DNA from: JAZRUF01 sp045636205
GTDB lineage: Bacteria > Bacillota > Clostridia > Oscillospirales > JAAYXM01
Assembly: GCA_045636205.1 (NCBI GenBank)
Contig: JAZTXE010000105.1
Span: 1-10,319 of the forward strand
Length of the DNA: 10,319 bases
Reading direction: 5' to 3'
Positions 3,786 to 10,319 of the stretch are shown one piece after another. The notes beneath the pieces were generated by a model that made no database searches, had not been told where the DNA came from, and was given only the letters and a program-made list of their open reading frames with translations. The position numbers were made by a program, and so were the translations under genes. The first letter of the stretch is position 1, and each line of letters begins with the position of its first letter.

Positions 3786-6203
3786 CTATATTTGTAAATT
3801 TATTTCCTCTGCATACCTTACGGTTTCCATAGCATCGCGGGCATATTTGTCAGCGCCTATTTGGTCTGCATATTCCTGGGTAAGAACCGCGCCACCCACA
3901 ATTATCTTACACTCAGGTGCCGCCACACGCAGTTGTTTAATCGTCTCCTCCATCGCCGGAACCGTGGTTGTCATAAGTGCGCTGAGCCCAACCATAGGAG
4001 CCTTCAGCTCAACCACCTTTTTTACAATCACCTCAGACGGAACGTCCTTTCCCAAATCGCAAACCGCAAATCCGTAATTTTCAAGCAAAAGCTTTACTAT
4101 GTTTTTGCCTATATCGTGTATATCCCCATGAACCGTTGCTATTACAACCGGGCACTTTGACGCCCCCTGACCGCCGGTGGATTCCATATTGGATTTAATG
4201 CATTCAAATGCACTCTTTGCCGCTTCTGCACTCATCAAAAGCTGCGGTAAGAATACCGTCTTTTCCTCAAATCCTTTGCCGACAATATCAAGCGCGGGAA
4301 TTATTTCCTCCTGAACTATCTTGAGAGCCTCGACTTCGTTTAAAAGTGCCCCGGTCAGGTCTGCAGCTTTATCCTTGAGACCTTTAACTATCGCCTTTTG
4401 TAATTCAGACTTATAATCCTGCTCACTTGCGGCTGCAACACTCTGCACAACCTGCGCGGTCGTTTGTACCTGAGATGCGTACTTTTCCGAAAACGCTATA
4501 TAATCCGCACAGTTTTCATCCAAATCATGAAGCGCGCGATATGCGTAATACGTTTTCATCATATCTGTTGAATATGGATTCATGATAGCCGCACTCAATC
4601 CGGACTCCAATGCAAGAGCAAAAAACGTGCTGTTAATCCCCTCACGGTTAGGCAATCCGAATGACACGTTTGACACGCCTAAAGAAGTATGGCAACCCAA
4701 TCTGTTCTTTATCGTCCCGAGTGACTTAAGCGTAGCAAGCGCCGCTTTGGTATCCGCACTTACCGTCATGGCCAGTGTATCAAATATAATATCTTTTTTT
4801 GCTATCCCATACTCTGCGGCGGTATTAATTATTTTCTCCGCAATTGCAACTCTGCCCTCTGCAGTCTCCGGTATTCCGTTTTCATCGAGAGTAAGTGCAA
4901 CCACCAGACCACCGTATTTTTTAACAAGCGGGAATATCGCATGCATGCTCTCCGCTTTACCGTTTACGGAGTTTATCATGGCTTTGCCGTTATATCTGCG
5001 AAGCGCACCTTCCATAGCGCGGGTATCGGACGTATCAATCTGCAAAGGCAAATCAATTATTGCCTGCAGCTCAAACACTGCATTCTTTAAAACCTCTGCC
5101 TCATCAATCTCCGGAAGTCCCACATTCACATCAAGGATATGCACTCCGCATTCCTGCTGATGTATCCCCTCGGATAAAATATAATCAATATCATTTTCCT
5201 TAAGTGCCTGTTTAAAACGCTTCTTTCCGGTCGGATTTATGCGCTCACCGATGAGTATCGGCGATTTGTCAAATACCACCGAATGTGTATACGACGAAAC
5301 GCATGTAATGTTCTTATCCTTTACAGGCGCAACCGTCATTCCCGCGGTCTTTTTAAAAACCTCAGCTATGTACTCAGGAGTTGTTCCGCAGCATCCGCCG
5401 GCAATACGTACACCTTCGGATATCATTTCAGAAACCTCTTCGGCAAATTCCTCGGGTAATATGTCAAATACCGTCTTGCCATCGACATTTTTAGGAAGTC
5501 CCGCATTAGGCTTTAAAATAACCGGAACCGAAGCGTACTGCAAATACTCATTAATTACGCCTGAAAGTTGCTTGGGACCCAAAGAACAGTTTACACCTAT
5601 TGCATCCGCGCCCATACCCTCAAGCATCGCAACCATAGCTGCCGGAGAAGCTCCGGTCATAAGCTTTCCGTCTTCACCGTAAGCATTTGAAACAAACACC
5701 GGAAGCTCACTGTTCTCCTTAGCCGCAAGAAGCGCAGCTTTTGTTTCATAGCTGTCGTTCATAGTCTCAATAAATATAAGGTCTGCGCCGTATTTAACAC
5801 CGAGCTTTACGGTCTCTGCAAACACAAACACGGCCTCTTCAAAATCAAAATCGCCATAAGGCTTTAAAAGCTTACCTGTAGGTCCAATATCCAGAGCTAC
5901 AAACTTCTCCTGTTCGCCGACGCTCTCGTTTGCTGCAGCGCGTGCGTTGTTAATAGCACATCTTACAATATCCTCAAGCTCCTCCTTTGAAAACTTAAGG
6001 ATATTCGCACCAAAGGTATTGGTATTTACTATATTGCTCCCTGCATTATAATAATCGCGGTGAATTTTGCGTATAACATCCGGATGGGACATGTTCCAGC
6101 GTTCCGGAAGTTCACCGGGTTTAAGCCCTTGCGCTTGCAAGAGCGTACCCATACCGCCGTCTAAGTAAACAACATTATTTTTAAGATAATCCAAAAACTT
6201 CAA
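3786..6203 (-). CDS. metH: Cobalamin-dependent methionine synthase, form without activation domain
   Basis: Transfers the methyl group of 5-methyl-THF to homocysteine through a B12 cofactor. Domains in the 805-residue product: homocysteine-binding barrel (1 to about 285) with Zn ligands Cys206 (GVNCSLGP) and Cys271/Cys272 (GGCCGT); pterin-binding barrel (about 315-570) with IGERINPTGKKRF and LDVNVGLPE; B12 cap (about 590-680); Rossmann B12 domain (about 685-805) with the base-off His in DIHDIG (Asp694, His696, Gly699), Ser741 and the GG pair at 770-771. Full-length enzymes of about 1,200 residues add a C-terminal AdoMet-binding activation domain, absent here; the gene immediately upstream supplies it as a separate protein. 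The start is TTG at 6203, 2 nt after that gene's stop. AGGAG lies 9 nt upstream, and the resulting N-terminus (KFLDYLKNN, then LDGGMGT) matches homologues, so I accept the rare start. Confidence 0.96.
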   Translation of the reverse strand: MKFLDYLKNNVVYLDGGMGTLLQAQGLKPGELPERWNMSHPDVIRKIHRDYYNAGSNIVNTNTFGANILKFSKEELEDIVRCAINNARAAANESVGEQEKFVALDIGPTGKLLKPYGDFDFEEAVFVFAETVKLGVKYGADLIFIETMNDSYETKAALLAAKENSELPVFVSNAYGEDGKLMTGASPAAMVAMLEGMGADAIGVNCSLGPKQLSGVINEYLQYASVPVILKPNAGLPKNVDGKTVFDILPEEFAEEVSEMISEGVRIAGGCCGTTPEYIAEVFKKTAGMTVAPVKDKNITCVSSYTHSVVFDKSPILIGERINPTGKKRFKQALKENDIDYILSEGIHQQECGVHILDVNVGLPEIDEAEVLKNAVFELQAIIDLPLQIDTSDTRAMEGALRRYNGKAMINSVNGKAESMHAIFPLVKKYGGLVVALTLDENGIPETAEGRVAIAEKIINTAAEYGIAKKDIIFDTLAMTVSADTKAALATLKSLGTIKNRLGCHTSLGVSNVSFGLPNREGINSTFFALALESGLSAAIMNPYSTDMMKTYYAYRALHDLDENCADYIAFSEKYASQVQTTAQVVQSVAAASEQDYKSELQKAIVKGLKDKAADLTGALLNEVEALKIVQEEIIPALDIVGKGFEEKTVFLPQLLMSAEAAKSAFECIKSNMESTGGQGASKCPVVIATVHGDIHDIGKNIVKLLLENYGFAVCDLGKDVPSEVIVKKVVELKAPMVGLSALMTTTVPAMEETIKQLRVAAPECKIIVGGAVLTQEYADQIGADKYARDAMETVRYAEEINLQI

Positions 6204-6205
6204 AT

Positions 6206-6880
6206 CTACTCACTCCTGAATAAGCAGTTTATATTCTCACATTCCCTGCACTTACCGGCACTCTCTTTTTCACCTGCGCACTTTCCTATACCGATTAATG
6301 CAGTTACGGATTTTGACGGTGACATCAGAAAACTGTCATTTAACGATAAGCCTATTTTCCTCGGGCAATCCAAAACGTTAAAAATGTCTCTCTGCAGCTT
6401 GATGGGCAAATCACCGTATCCCGGGCTGTAGCGAGGTCTTGTACTATACCCACTTTCCTTTGCGCGCGCCTTTATCTCGGCATTGAACACATCGCAAAGG
6501 CTTTCAATGCGCTCCGCACCTATTGCCTGGAACATCAGTGCTTTCGCGGGCGACACATGACCGTATCTTGCTATAAGGCGGTCAATCTCCAACCCCACGG
6601 TCGCAGCAAACAAAACTATCTCGTGGCATCCGCTTAAATTCTTTTTAAGTGCTTGCGAATCTACACTTGCAAACCCTAAATCGAGCACATCGCCTTTTTT
6701 GCTAACCTCAAAAGTACGATAGCATACCCGATAAGCTACCTTCCCTTCAAGCTCTGAAATGCACTCTTCCAGCAAATCGCAGGTTTCAGGCGACTCAAGC
6801 CCGCCTCCGGCATACCTTAAAATCTCTTTCCGGTCAAAATCCGGCGCCGGGTAACTCACTATGCTTATCGGCGCTGTCAT
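6206..6880 (-). CDS. Free-standing methionine synthase activation-domain protein
   Basis: A 224-residue homologue of the AdoMet-binding reactivation domain of MetH, which reductively remethylates oxidised cob(II)alamin. The key motif is RPRYSPGYGD (148-157), corresponding to the AdoMet-binding RxxxGY region. It is preceded by an alpha/beta segment VLFAATVGLEIDRLI and followed by a helix-rich part ending in SFLMSPSKSVTALIGIG. A C-terminal Cys cluster (Cys201, 211, 214, 219) is not part of classical MetH and might bind metal or an Fe-S centre; this is inference. The ATG at 6880 overlaps the metF stop (ATGA), and no strong Shine-Dalgarno is seen, so translation is probably coupled to metF. The stop is 2 nt before metH. 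The order metF-activator-metH supports a split methionine synthase, an arrangement known from Thermotoga. Confidence 0.9.
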   Translation of the reverse strand: MTAPISIVSYPAPDFDRKEILRYAGGGLESPETCDLLEECISELEGKVAYRVCYRTFEVSKKGDVLDLGFASVDSQALKKNLSGCHEIVLFAATVGLEIDRLIARYGHVSPAKALMFQAIGAERIESLCDVFNAEIKARAKESGYSTRPRYSPGYGDLPIKLQRDIFNVLDCPRKIGLSLNDSFLMSPSKSVTALIGIGKCAGEKESAGKCRECENINCLFRSE

Positions 6881-7758
6881 CTTTTACCAAGTATATCCGA
6901 CAGATTTGCCTGAATTTTTTCCGCAACATCCGGCTTGTTCATCGAATAAACGTGAACATTCGTAATGCCGTTTGCGTACAGGTCAATTATCTGATCGGTC
7001 GCATATGCTATTCCCGCCTGCTTCATAGCAGCCGGATCCGAGCCAAACTTATCCACCAAGCTTTTAAACCGCTGCGGCATAAATGAGCCGGAAAGCGCGA
7101 TTGCGCGCTCTACCTGATTTGCATTGGTTATCGGCATTATACCCGGAATGACCGGAACGGTTATTCCTGCTTCGCGTATTTTATAGAGAAAATTATAGAG
7201 CAGGTTATTGTCGAAAAACATCTGAGTTGTAAGGAATTCGCATCCCGCATCAACCTTTTCCTTCAGATGCTTTATATCCTCATTCTGGTTTTCGCTCTCC
7301 GGATGAATTTCCGGATAGCACGCACCACCGATGCAGAAATCCGCATCATTTTCTTTAAGCTCACGGATAAGGTCAACCGCATGATGGTACTCCCACTTGC
7401 TTCTGTCCTCATTAATCCTGTCCGCAGGAATGTCACCGCGCAGAGCCATGACATTTTTTATACCCGCATTTTTCATATCTTCAATTCTCTCATGCACCGT
7501 AGCCTTATCCGAAGAAACGCAGGTAAGATGAGCAAGAGTCGGAACACCGTGCTCTTTCTTTATCTTCTTTGCAATATCTAAAGTATACTTACTCGTGCCG
7601 CCGCCTGCACCGTATGTAACACTGACAAATGACGGACGGAGCTTTGATATTTCCTCAACCGCAACCTTTACACTTTCAAAAGCCGCATCGGTTTTAGGCG
7701 GAAAAACCTCAAAGGACATGGACAGAGTTTTCTCATTCAACAAATCTATAAGCTTCAC
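6877..7758 (-). CDS. metF: 5,10-methylenetetrahydrofolate reductase
   Basis: A FAD-dependent barrel enzyme reducing methylene-THF to 5-methyl-THF, the methyl donor for the MetH encoded downstream. At 293 residues it has the usual bacterial MetF length, with no regulatory extension. Motifs: MSFEVFPPK with catalytic Glu17, FVSVTYGAGGG, LAHLTC, MALRGDIP with Asp109 at the flavin, CIGGACYPEIHPE (142-154), and TTQMFFD with Gln179 near the folate. The start is GTG at 7758, with GAGGA 6-7 nt upstream; the N-terminus MKLIDLLNEK fits the family. It overlaps the activation-domain gene by 4 nt and lies 18 nt after a small membrane-protein gene, so the four genes probably share a transcript. The electron donor (NADH or a ferredoxin-linked partner) cannot be told from sequence. 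Confidence 0.96.
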   Translation of the reverse strand: MKLIDLLNEKTLSMSFEVFPPKTDAAFESVKVAVEEISKLRPSFVSVTYGAGGGTSKYTLDIAKKIKKEHGVPTLAHLTCVSSDKATVHERIEDMKNAGIKNVMALRGDIPADRINEDRSKWEYHHAVDLIRELKENDADFCIGGACYPEIHPESENQNEDIKHLKEKVDAGCEFLTTQMFFDNNLLYNFLYKIREAGITVPVIPGIMPITNANQVERAIALSGSFMPQRFKSLVDKFGSDPAAMKQAGIAYATDQIIDLYANGITNVHVYSMNKPDVAEKIQANLSDILGKR

Positions 7759-7776
7759 TTTTATTCCTCGCTTTCT

Positions 7777-8007
7777 TTATAAAATCCCACAACCTGAAGT
7801 AAACCTCATTGTTTGCGCCGCAAGCTGGTATTCCTGACTTATTGACATTAATATAGACCCAATCCAGAGTATCATGAAAACGACTGACAATCCTAACTTC
7901 CAATTGCTGTCCCACTCACTGCAGCAATACATTATGAGTATCCCAAGTGGCGGAAAAACCAAAAGCATAAGGACAATAACAACCGGATTTGAAAGAATTT
8001 TTTTCAT
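7777..8007 (-). CDS. Small two-helix membrane protein, unknown function
   Basis: 76 residues. Two hydrophobic segments: about 9-30 (VVIVLMLLVFPPLGILIMYC) and about 39-57 (LGLSVVFMILWIGSILMSI), joined by a short loop with Trp and charged residues (SEWDSNWK). The FPPLGILIM plus loop plus second-helix pattern resembles small Firmicutes membrane proteins with an FFPVGLFLMW-type motif, but I cannot assign a named family or function. I chose ATG 8007, with AGGTG 8-9 nt upstream. An in-frame ATG at 8034 lacks a Shine-Dalgarno. The stop lies 18 nt before metF, so it looks like the first gene of the methionine operon, although proximity alone is weak evidence for a related role. Confidence 0.7.
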   Translation of the reverse strand: MKKILSNPVVIVLMLLVFPPLGILIMYCCSEWDSNWKLGLSVVFMILWIGSILMSISQEYQLAAQTMRFTSGCGIL

Positions 8008-8048
8008 ATATCTCTCACCTTCTGTTTGACACATTTTAACAAATAATT

Positions 8049-8077
8049 ATTTTATCATATTTCAATCAATAAAGCAA
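8049..8077 (-). promoter_or_regulatory. Possible promoter of the metF operon
   Basis: TTGCTT (8072-8077), a 17-nt spacer, then TAAAAT (8049-8054). The -35 is a modest match and the region is A+T-rich, so confidence is limited. The leader to the first gene would be about 35 nt, too short for a SAM riboswitch or T-box. Confidence 0.35.
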
Positions 8078-8099
8078 TCACAAGCAATATGAATAACTA

Positions 8100-8145
8100 T
8101 AAAAAAATGAGCATCGGTTTTAACCAGCCGATGCTCATTTTTTTA
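8100..8145 (-). terminator. Bidirectional-type intrinsic terminator after eamA
   Basis: Perfect 11-bp stem ATGAGCATCGG (8107-8117) with CCGATGCTCAT (8128-8138), 10-nt loop, flanked by A's on the left and T's on the right. On the minus strand it ends the asp23-eamA transcript within a few bases of the eamA stop, and its symmetry would work in either direction. Confidence 0.9.
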
Positions 8146-9027
8146 TGTATTAACCTTTTCTTTTTTCTTTTCTGGAAGCTGCGCAAAAACTATTGCGCTA
8201 ATCATAAGTAAGCTCCCAAAGAGCTCACGCACAGTCATCGCCTGCCCCAAAATCACCCATCCCGACAGTGCCGCAAAGAGTGACTCAGTACTCATAATAA
8301 GAGAAGCAACAACCGGATTTGTGTCCCTCTGCCCGAGAATCTGGAATGTGTACGCAATACCCGAAGAAAAGACCGCTGTATACAATATCTCCACCCATGC
8401 ATTGGATATATCCGCAATTGTGGGTGCTTCAAAAATAAACATAAACGGCGTAGAAACAAGCCCGACAACTAAAAACTGAATACACGCGAGCCATACTCCA
8501 CTGTGCTTCTCAACAAAATGGTCTATAACGCAAATATGAACCGAAAACATAAGCGCCGACAATATCATAAGTCCGTCGCCTATATTGATGCTAAATCCAT
8601 CCATTGCGCAAAGGAAATACACTCCCACTGCAGCAACTAATATACAAAGCCATACGCGGAATGTCGGCCTCTTTCCGAGCACTATCCTCAGAATCGGGAC
8701 CAGAACGATATACATAGCCGTCAAAAAACCTGATTTCGCCACGGTGGTATACTGGATTCCTATCTGCTGAAGAGTTGATGCCAAAAACAGTGCCAAGCCA
8801 CACATGATACCGCCAAAAATCGTTCCTCGCACATCCTTGTTTTCGTCATTGCGCGAAAAGAACCAAGCAAACGGAATAAGCACTACTCCGCCTATAATAT
8901 ATCTGACCGCACCAAAAGAAAACGGTCCGACATACGCCATACCTTCGCTCTGCGCAACAAAAGCCGAGCCCCATATAACCGCAGCAACAATAAGCAGAAG
9001 ATTTCCCCTCAGGGTTTTATGCTGCAT
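8143..9027 (-). CDS. EamA/DMT-family transporter, ten predicted membrane helices
   Basis: A 294-residue integral membrane protein with the internal duplication typical of drug/metabolite transporters: two EamA units, roughly 9-140 and 150-285. Hallmarks are the first helix LLLIVAAVIWGSAFVAQ (11-27), followed by FSFGAVRYIIGG, YTTVAKSGFLTAMYIVLVP in the first half, and ILYTAVFSSGIAYTFQILGQR then VASLIMSTESLFAALSGWVILG in the second. The C-terminus is basic and cytoplasmic (EKKKEKVNT). These proteins export or import small metabolites or amino acids; the substrate cannot be predicted here. ATG 9027 lies 2 nt after the upstream asp23 stop, and its AGGA Shine-Dalgarno is inside that gene's last codons, suggesting coupled translation. 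A functional link to Asp23 is unproven. Confidence 0.92.
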   Translation of the reverse strand: MQHKTLRGNLLLIVAAVIWGSAFVAQSEGMAYVGPFSFGAVRYIIGGVVLIPFAWFFSRNDENKDVRGTIFGGIMCGLALFLASTLQQIGIQYTTVAKSGFLTAMYIVLVPILRIVLGKRPTFRVWLCILVAAVGVYFLCAMDGFSINIGDGLMILSALMFSVHICVIDHFVEKHSGVWLACIQFLVVGLVSTPFMFIFEAPTIADISNAWVEILYTAVFSSGIAYTFQILGQRDTNPVVASLIMSTESLFAALSGWVILGQAMTVRELFGSLLMISAIVFAQLPEKKKEKVNT

Positions 9028-9029
9028 TT

Positions 9030-9428
9030 TTATTTTTCCTCAGCTCCCTCAGTTTTCTTAACCGCCTTTTCAAACTGAACGCCTGAAACATGCACATTCA
9101 CCGCAGTAACCGTAAGCCCCGCCATTGACTCAATAGCAGACGCAACACCCTCTTGCACGTATTTTGCAACTGTCGGAACCACGCTTCCGTACTTTACATT
9201 AACGTAAATATCTACCGCAATATTCTCCTCATCAATTTGGAGCTTAACACCCTTTGAAATTGATTTCTTACCCAAGAACTCAGCTATGTCAACACTGCCG
9301 TTTCCCAAAGAAGCTACTCCTTCAACCTCAGTCGCAGCCACCGCCGCAATGGAAGCTATTACCTCTTCGGATATATTGATGTTACCATTTTCCTCTTTTT
9401 GAGTTAAGTATTCCTTATTATCTGCCAT
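9030..9428 (-). CDS. Asp23/Gls24 family envelope-stress-type protein
   Basis: A 132-residue soluble protein of the Asp23/Gls24 family, found widely in Bacillota and linked to cell-envelope homeostasis and alkaline or general stress. Family signatures: ISEEVIASIAAVAATEVEGV (19-38), a central strand region with VDIYVNVKYGSVVPTVAKYV, and the closing GLTVTAVNVHVSGVQF. The tail is Lys/Glu-rich. ATG 9428 is preceded by GGAGAG at 9 nt; a TTG 36 bases further upstream lacks support and would put the Shine-Dalgarno inside the gene. No membrane segment is present, so any envelope link would need a partner such as an AmaP-type anchor, not seen nearby. Clostridial genomes often place such a gene just after spoIIIA, as here. 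A sigma-A promoter sits in the end of spoIIIAH. Confidence 0.93.
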   Translation of the reverse strand: MADNKEYLTQKEENGNINISEEVIASIAAVAATEVEGVASLGNGSVDIAEFLGKKSISKGVKLQIDEENIAVDIYVNVKYGSVVPTVAKYVQEGVASAIESMAGLTVTAVNVHVSGVQFEKAVKKTEGAEEK

Positions 9429-9459
9429 TTCCAAACACTCTCCTTCATACAATTTAAAA

Positions 9460-9502
9460 AGCAAAATACCGGAGTGCTAAATCAAAACATACACTCCGGT
9501 AT
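9460..9502 (-). terminator. Intrinsic terminator of the spoIIIA operon
   Basis: Perfect 11-bp stem ATACCGGAGTG (9466-9476) with CACTCCGGTAT (9492-9502), 15-nt loop. On the minus strand the downstream arm runs into TTTTGCTTTTT. It starts 17 nt after the spoIIIAH stop codon. Confidence 0.82.
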
Positions 9503-9504
9503 CT

Positions 9505-9533
9505 ATTATACCCTAAATTTCATTTTATCTCAA
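9505..9533 (-). promoter_or_regulatory. Sigma-A promoter of asp23-eamA
   Basis: TTGAGA (9528-9533; one mismatch), a 17-nt spacer and a consensus TATAAT (9505-9510). The -35 lies in the last codons of spoIIIAH. Predicted start about 9497-9500, inside the upstream arm of the spoIIIA terminator. Confidence 0.75.
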
Positions 9534-10104
9534 CTATTTTTATCTGACTTGGTTTTACTTTTGTTTCACTGATTACAATATCTTTGATTTTTGTGGTATC
9601 GCTTGCCGTAAGACCACCATCCGGTGCCTTAACTATTACGTTTACAGCCTCATCATTTATAAGAGCAACGCAATCCTTAAACCCCTTTGCTTTTATAAGA
9701 GATTCCACTCGTGCCTCTGTAACTGCACCTGTCGCCAAGCTCTCCATATTTGATGCCGCCTTGTCTCTTTCCTGCTGGGATATGTTCTCCTTTTCGGAAT
9801 TTTCTTTAAGTATCGTCAGCGCACTGTCTCTCGCCTTTTGTTTTTCAAGACGTGCGTTGGTAAAATAATCATCCGCAACCGTCTCTTCGCTTTCCTCCTC
9901 TTGATTTTCATCAACATCCATCTTCTCACCCTCATCGCCTTCCCCCTCTTGCTTTTCACCGTTTGCAAACGTAACCTCACCTAACGTTTTCCCGGTTTCT
10001 GTATCCGCCGTAATATTCTGCGTGTAACTCCAATTGAGATAAACCGCCACACAAATAAAAAGCACTATCATTGCGGTAACCGCATTTTTCCTTTTCATAA
10101 TCAT
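9520..10104 (-). CDS. spoIIIAH: Stage III sporulation protein AH (SpoIIIAH)
   Basis: A mother-cell component of the SpoIIIA-SpoIIQ channel that joins mother cell and forespore during engulfment; SpoIIIAH pairs with forespore SpoIIQ. The 194-residue product has a short basic N-terminus (MIMKRKN), one membrane anchor (about 9-26, VTAMIVLFICVAVYL), and a very acidic Glu/Asp-rich linker (about 50-80). The C-terminal ring-building domain (about 80-194) begins DYFTNARLEKQKARD and includes GFKDCVALINDEAVNVIVKA and the closing SQIKIVEIK. The length and layout fit clostridial SpoIIIAH. ATG 10104 has GAGAGG 5 nt upstream; a second in-frame ATG at 10098 is possible. It follows spoIIIAG by 13 nt. In studied spore-formers the operon is transcribed by mother-cell sigma-E; its promoter is outside the window. 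Confidence 0.93.
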   Translation of the reverse strand: MIMKRKNAVTAMIVLFICVAVYLNWSYTQNITADTETGKTLGEVTFANGEKQEGEGDEGEKMDVDENQEEESEETVADDYFTNARLEKQKARDSALTILKENSEKENISQQERDKAASNMESLATGAVTEARVESLIKAKGFKDCVALINDEAVNVIVKAPDGGLTASDTTKIKDIVISETKVKPSQIKIVEIK

Positions 10105-10117
10105 CGCATCCTCTCAT

Positions 10118-10319
10118 CTAATTTTTCATTTTAATAACCGTAATTCGATCAGACGTAATCCCGGTAAGCGATGAAATAACATCGGTTATGTACACCCTCA
10201 CCTTAGGATTGTCCGCCCCGTCACAAACAACCGCCGCACCTAAAAATTCCGGATAAATGGTTTTTACAACAACAGGTGCCTCACCCCCATTCCCATCCAA
10301 GAGAATACTCGGCCTCCTA
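10118..10319 (-). CDS. spoIIIAG: Stage III sporulation protein AG (SpoIIIAG), C-terminal part, cut by the window edge
   Basis: The reading frame is open to the window edge and continues beyond, so only about the last 66 residues are present. The visible sequence RRPSILLDGNGGEAPVV, then YPEFLGAAVVCDGADNPKV, then ITDVISSLTGITSDRITVIKMKN, matches the C-terminal ring-building domain of SpoIIIAG: a strand with an AAVVCDGADNP-type turn, then a helix and a closing strand ending KMKN. The membrane anchor lies outside. SpoIIIAG forms a large oligomeric ring in the mother-cell membrane as part of the SpoIIIA channel. A TTG at 10300 is in frame but is internal sequence, not a start. The position directly before spoIIIAH confirms the call. 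Confidence 0.9.
   Translation of the reverse strand, partial: RRPSILLDGNGGEAPVVVKTIYPEFLGAAVVCDGADNPKVRVYITDVISSLTGITSDRITVIKMKN

Noticed and set aside
4582..5160. Long plus-strand frame of 192 codons
   Set aside because: Fully antisense to the metH pterin-binding domain; explained by codon bias of the real gene.
1..10319. tRNA, rRNA or CRISPR array
   Set aside because: No cloverleaf-like sequence, no rRNA-like conserved blocks and no regularly spaced direct repeats were noticed on reading through; a tRNA or CRISPR search program was not run.

Overview
The window looks like a chromosomal stretch from an endospore-forming member of the Clostridia (Bacillota). The evidence is the end of a spoIIIA operon (spoIIIAG, spoIIIAH), an Asp23/Gls24 gene, Gram-positive-type Shine-Dalgarno and sigma-A signals, a Bacillus/Clostridium-type LexA box, a ZTP riboswitch and a moderately A+T-rich composition. 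I cannot name the species from sequence alone. Every gene I accept lies on the minus strand, so the transcription order runs from high to low coordinates.

Layout in transcription order. (a) 10319-9466: end of the sporulation operon spoIIIAG-spoIIIAH and its terminator. (b) 9533-8107: an asp23-eamA transcription unit, whose promoter lies in the 3' end of spoIIIAH, closed by a strong hairpin. (c) 8077-3757: a methionine/one-carbon unit of a small membrane protein, metF, a free-standing methionine synthase activation subunit, and a short metH without its own activation domain. (d) 3757-2466: dinB (DNA polymerase IV) with a sigma-A promoter and a LexA operator. (e) 2290-1837: a small element with terminal inverted repeats carrying a DUF559 endonuclease-like gene. 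(f) 1836-714: A+T-rich sequence holding a possible gene remnant and an endonuclease/exonuclease/phosphatase-family gene with its terminator. (g) 638-1: promoter, ZTP riboswitch, terminator and the 5' part of pflB, which runs off the window.

How the genes fit together. MetF makes 5-methyl-THF. MetH uses it to methylate homocysteine on cobalamin, and the separate activation protein should reactivate oxidised cobalamin. The pflB leader links formate production to purine/folate status, because ZTP accumulates when 10-formyl-THF is short. So two units here bear on one-carbon metabolism, although nothing suggests they are co-transcribed.

Most distinctive feature: the DUF559 element at 1837-2290. 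Its two ends are imperfect inverted repeats, each folding into two consecutive hairpins. Where the ends differ in sequence, base pairing is kept, including one clean G-C to C-G swap in the outer stem. One end supplies the gene's ribosome binding site; the other supplies its last codons, its stop and a terminator-like hairpin. This looks like a compact mobile or repeat unit built around one nuclease gene. Transposition itself is inference: no target-site duplication is evident.
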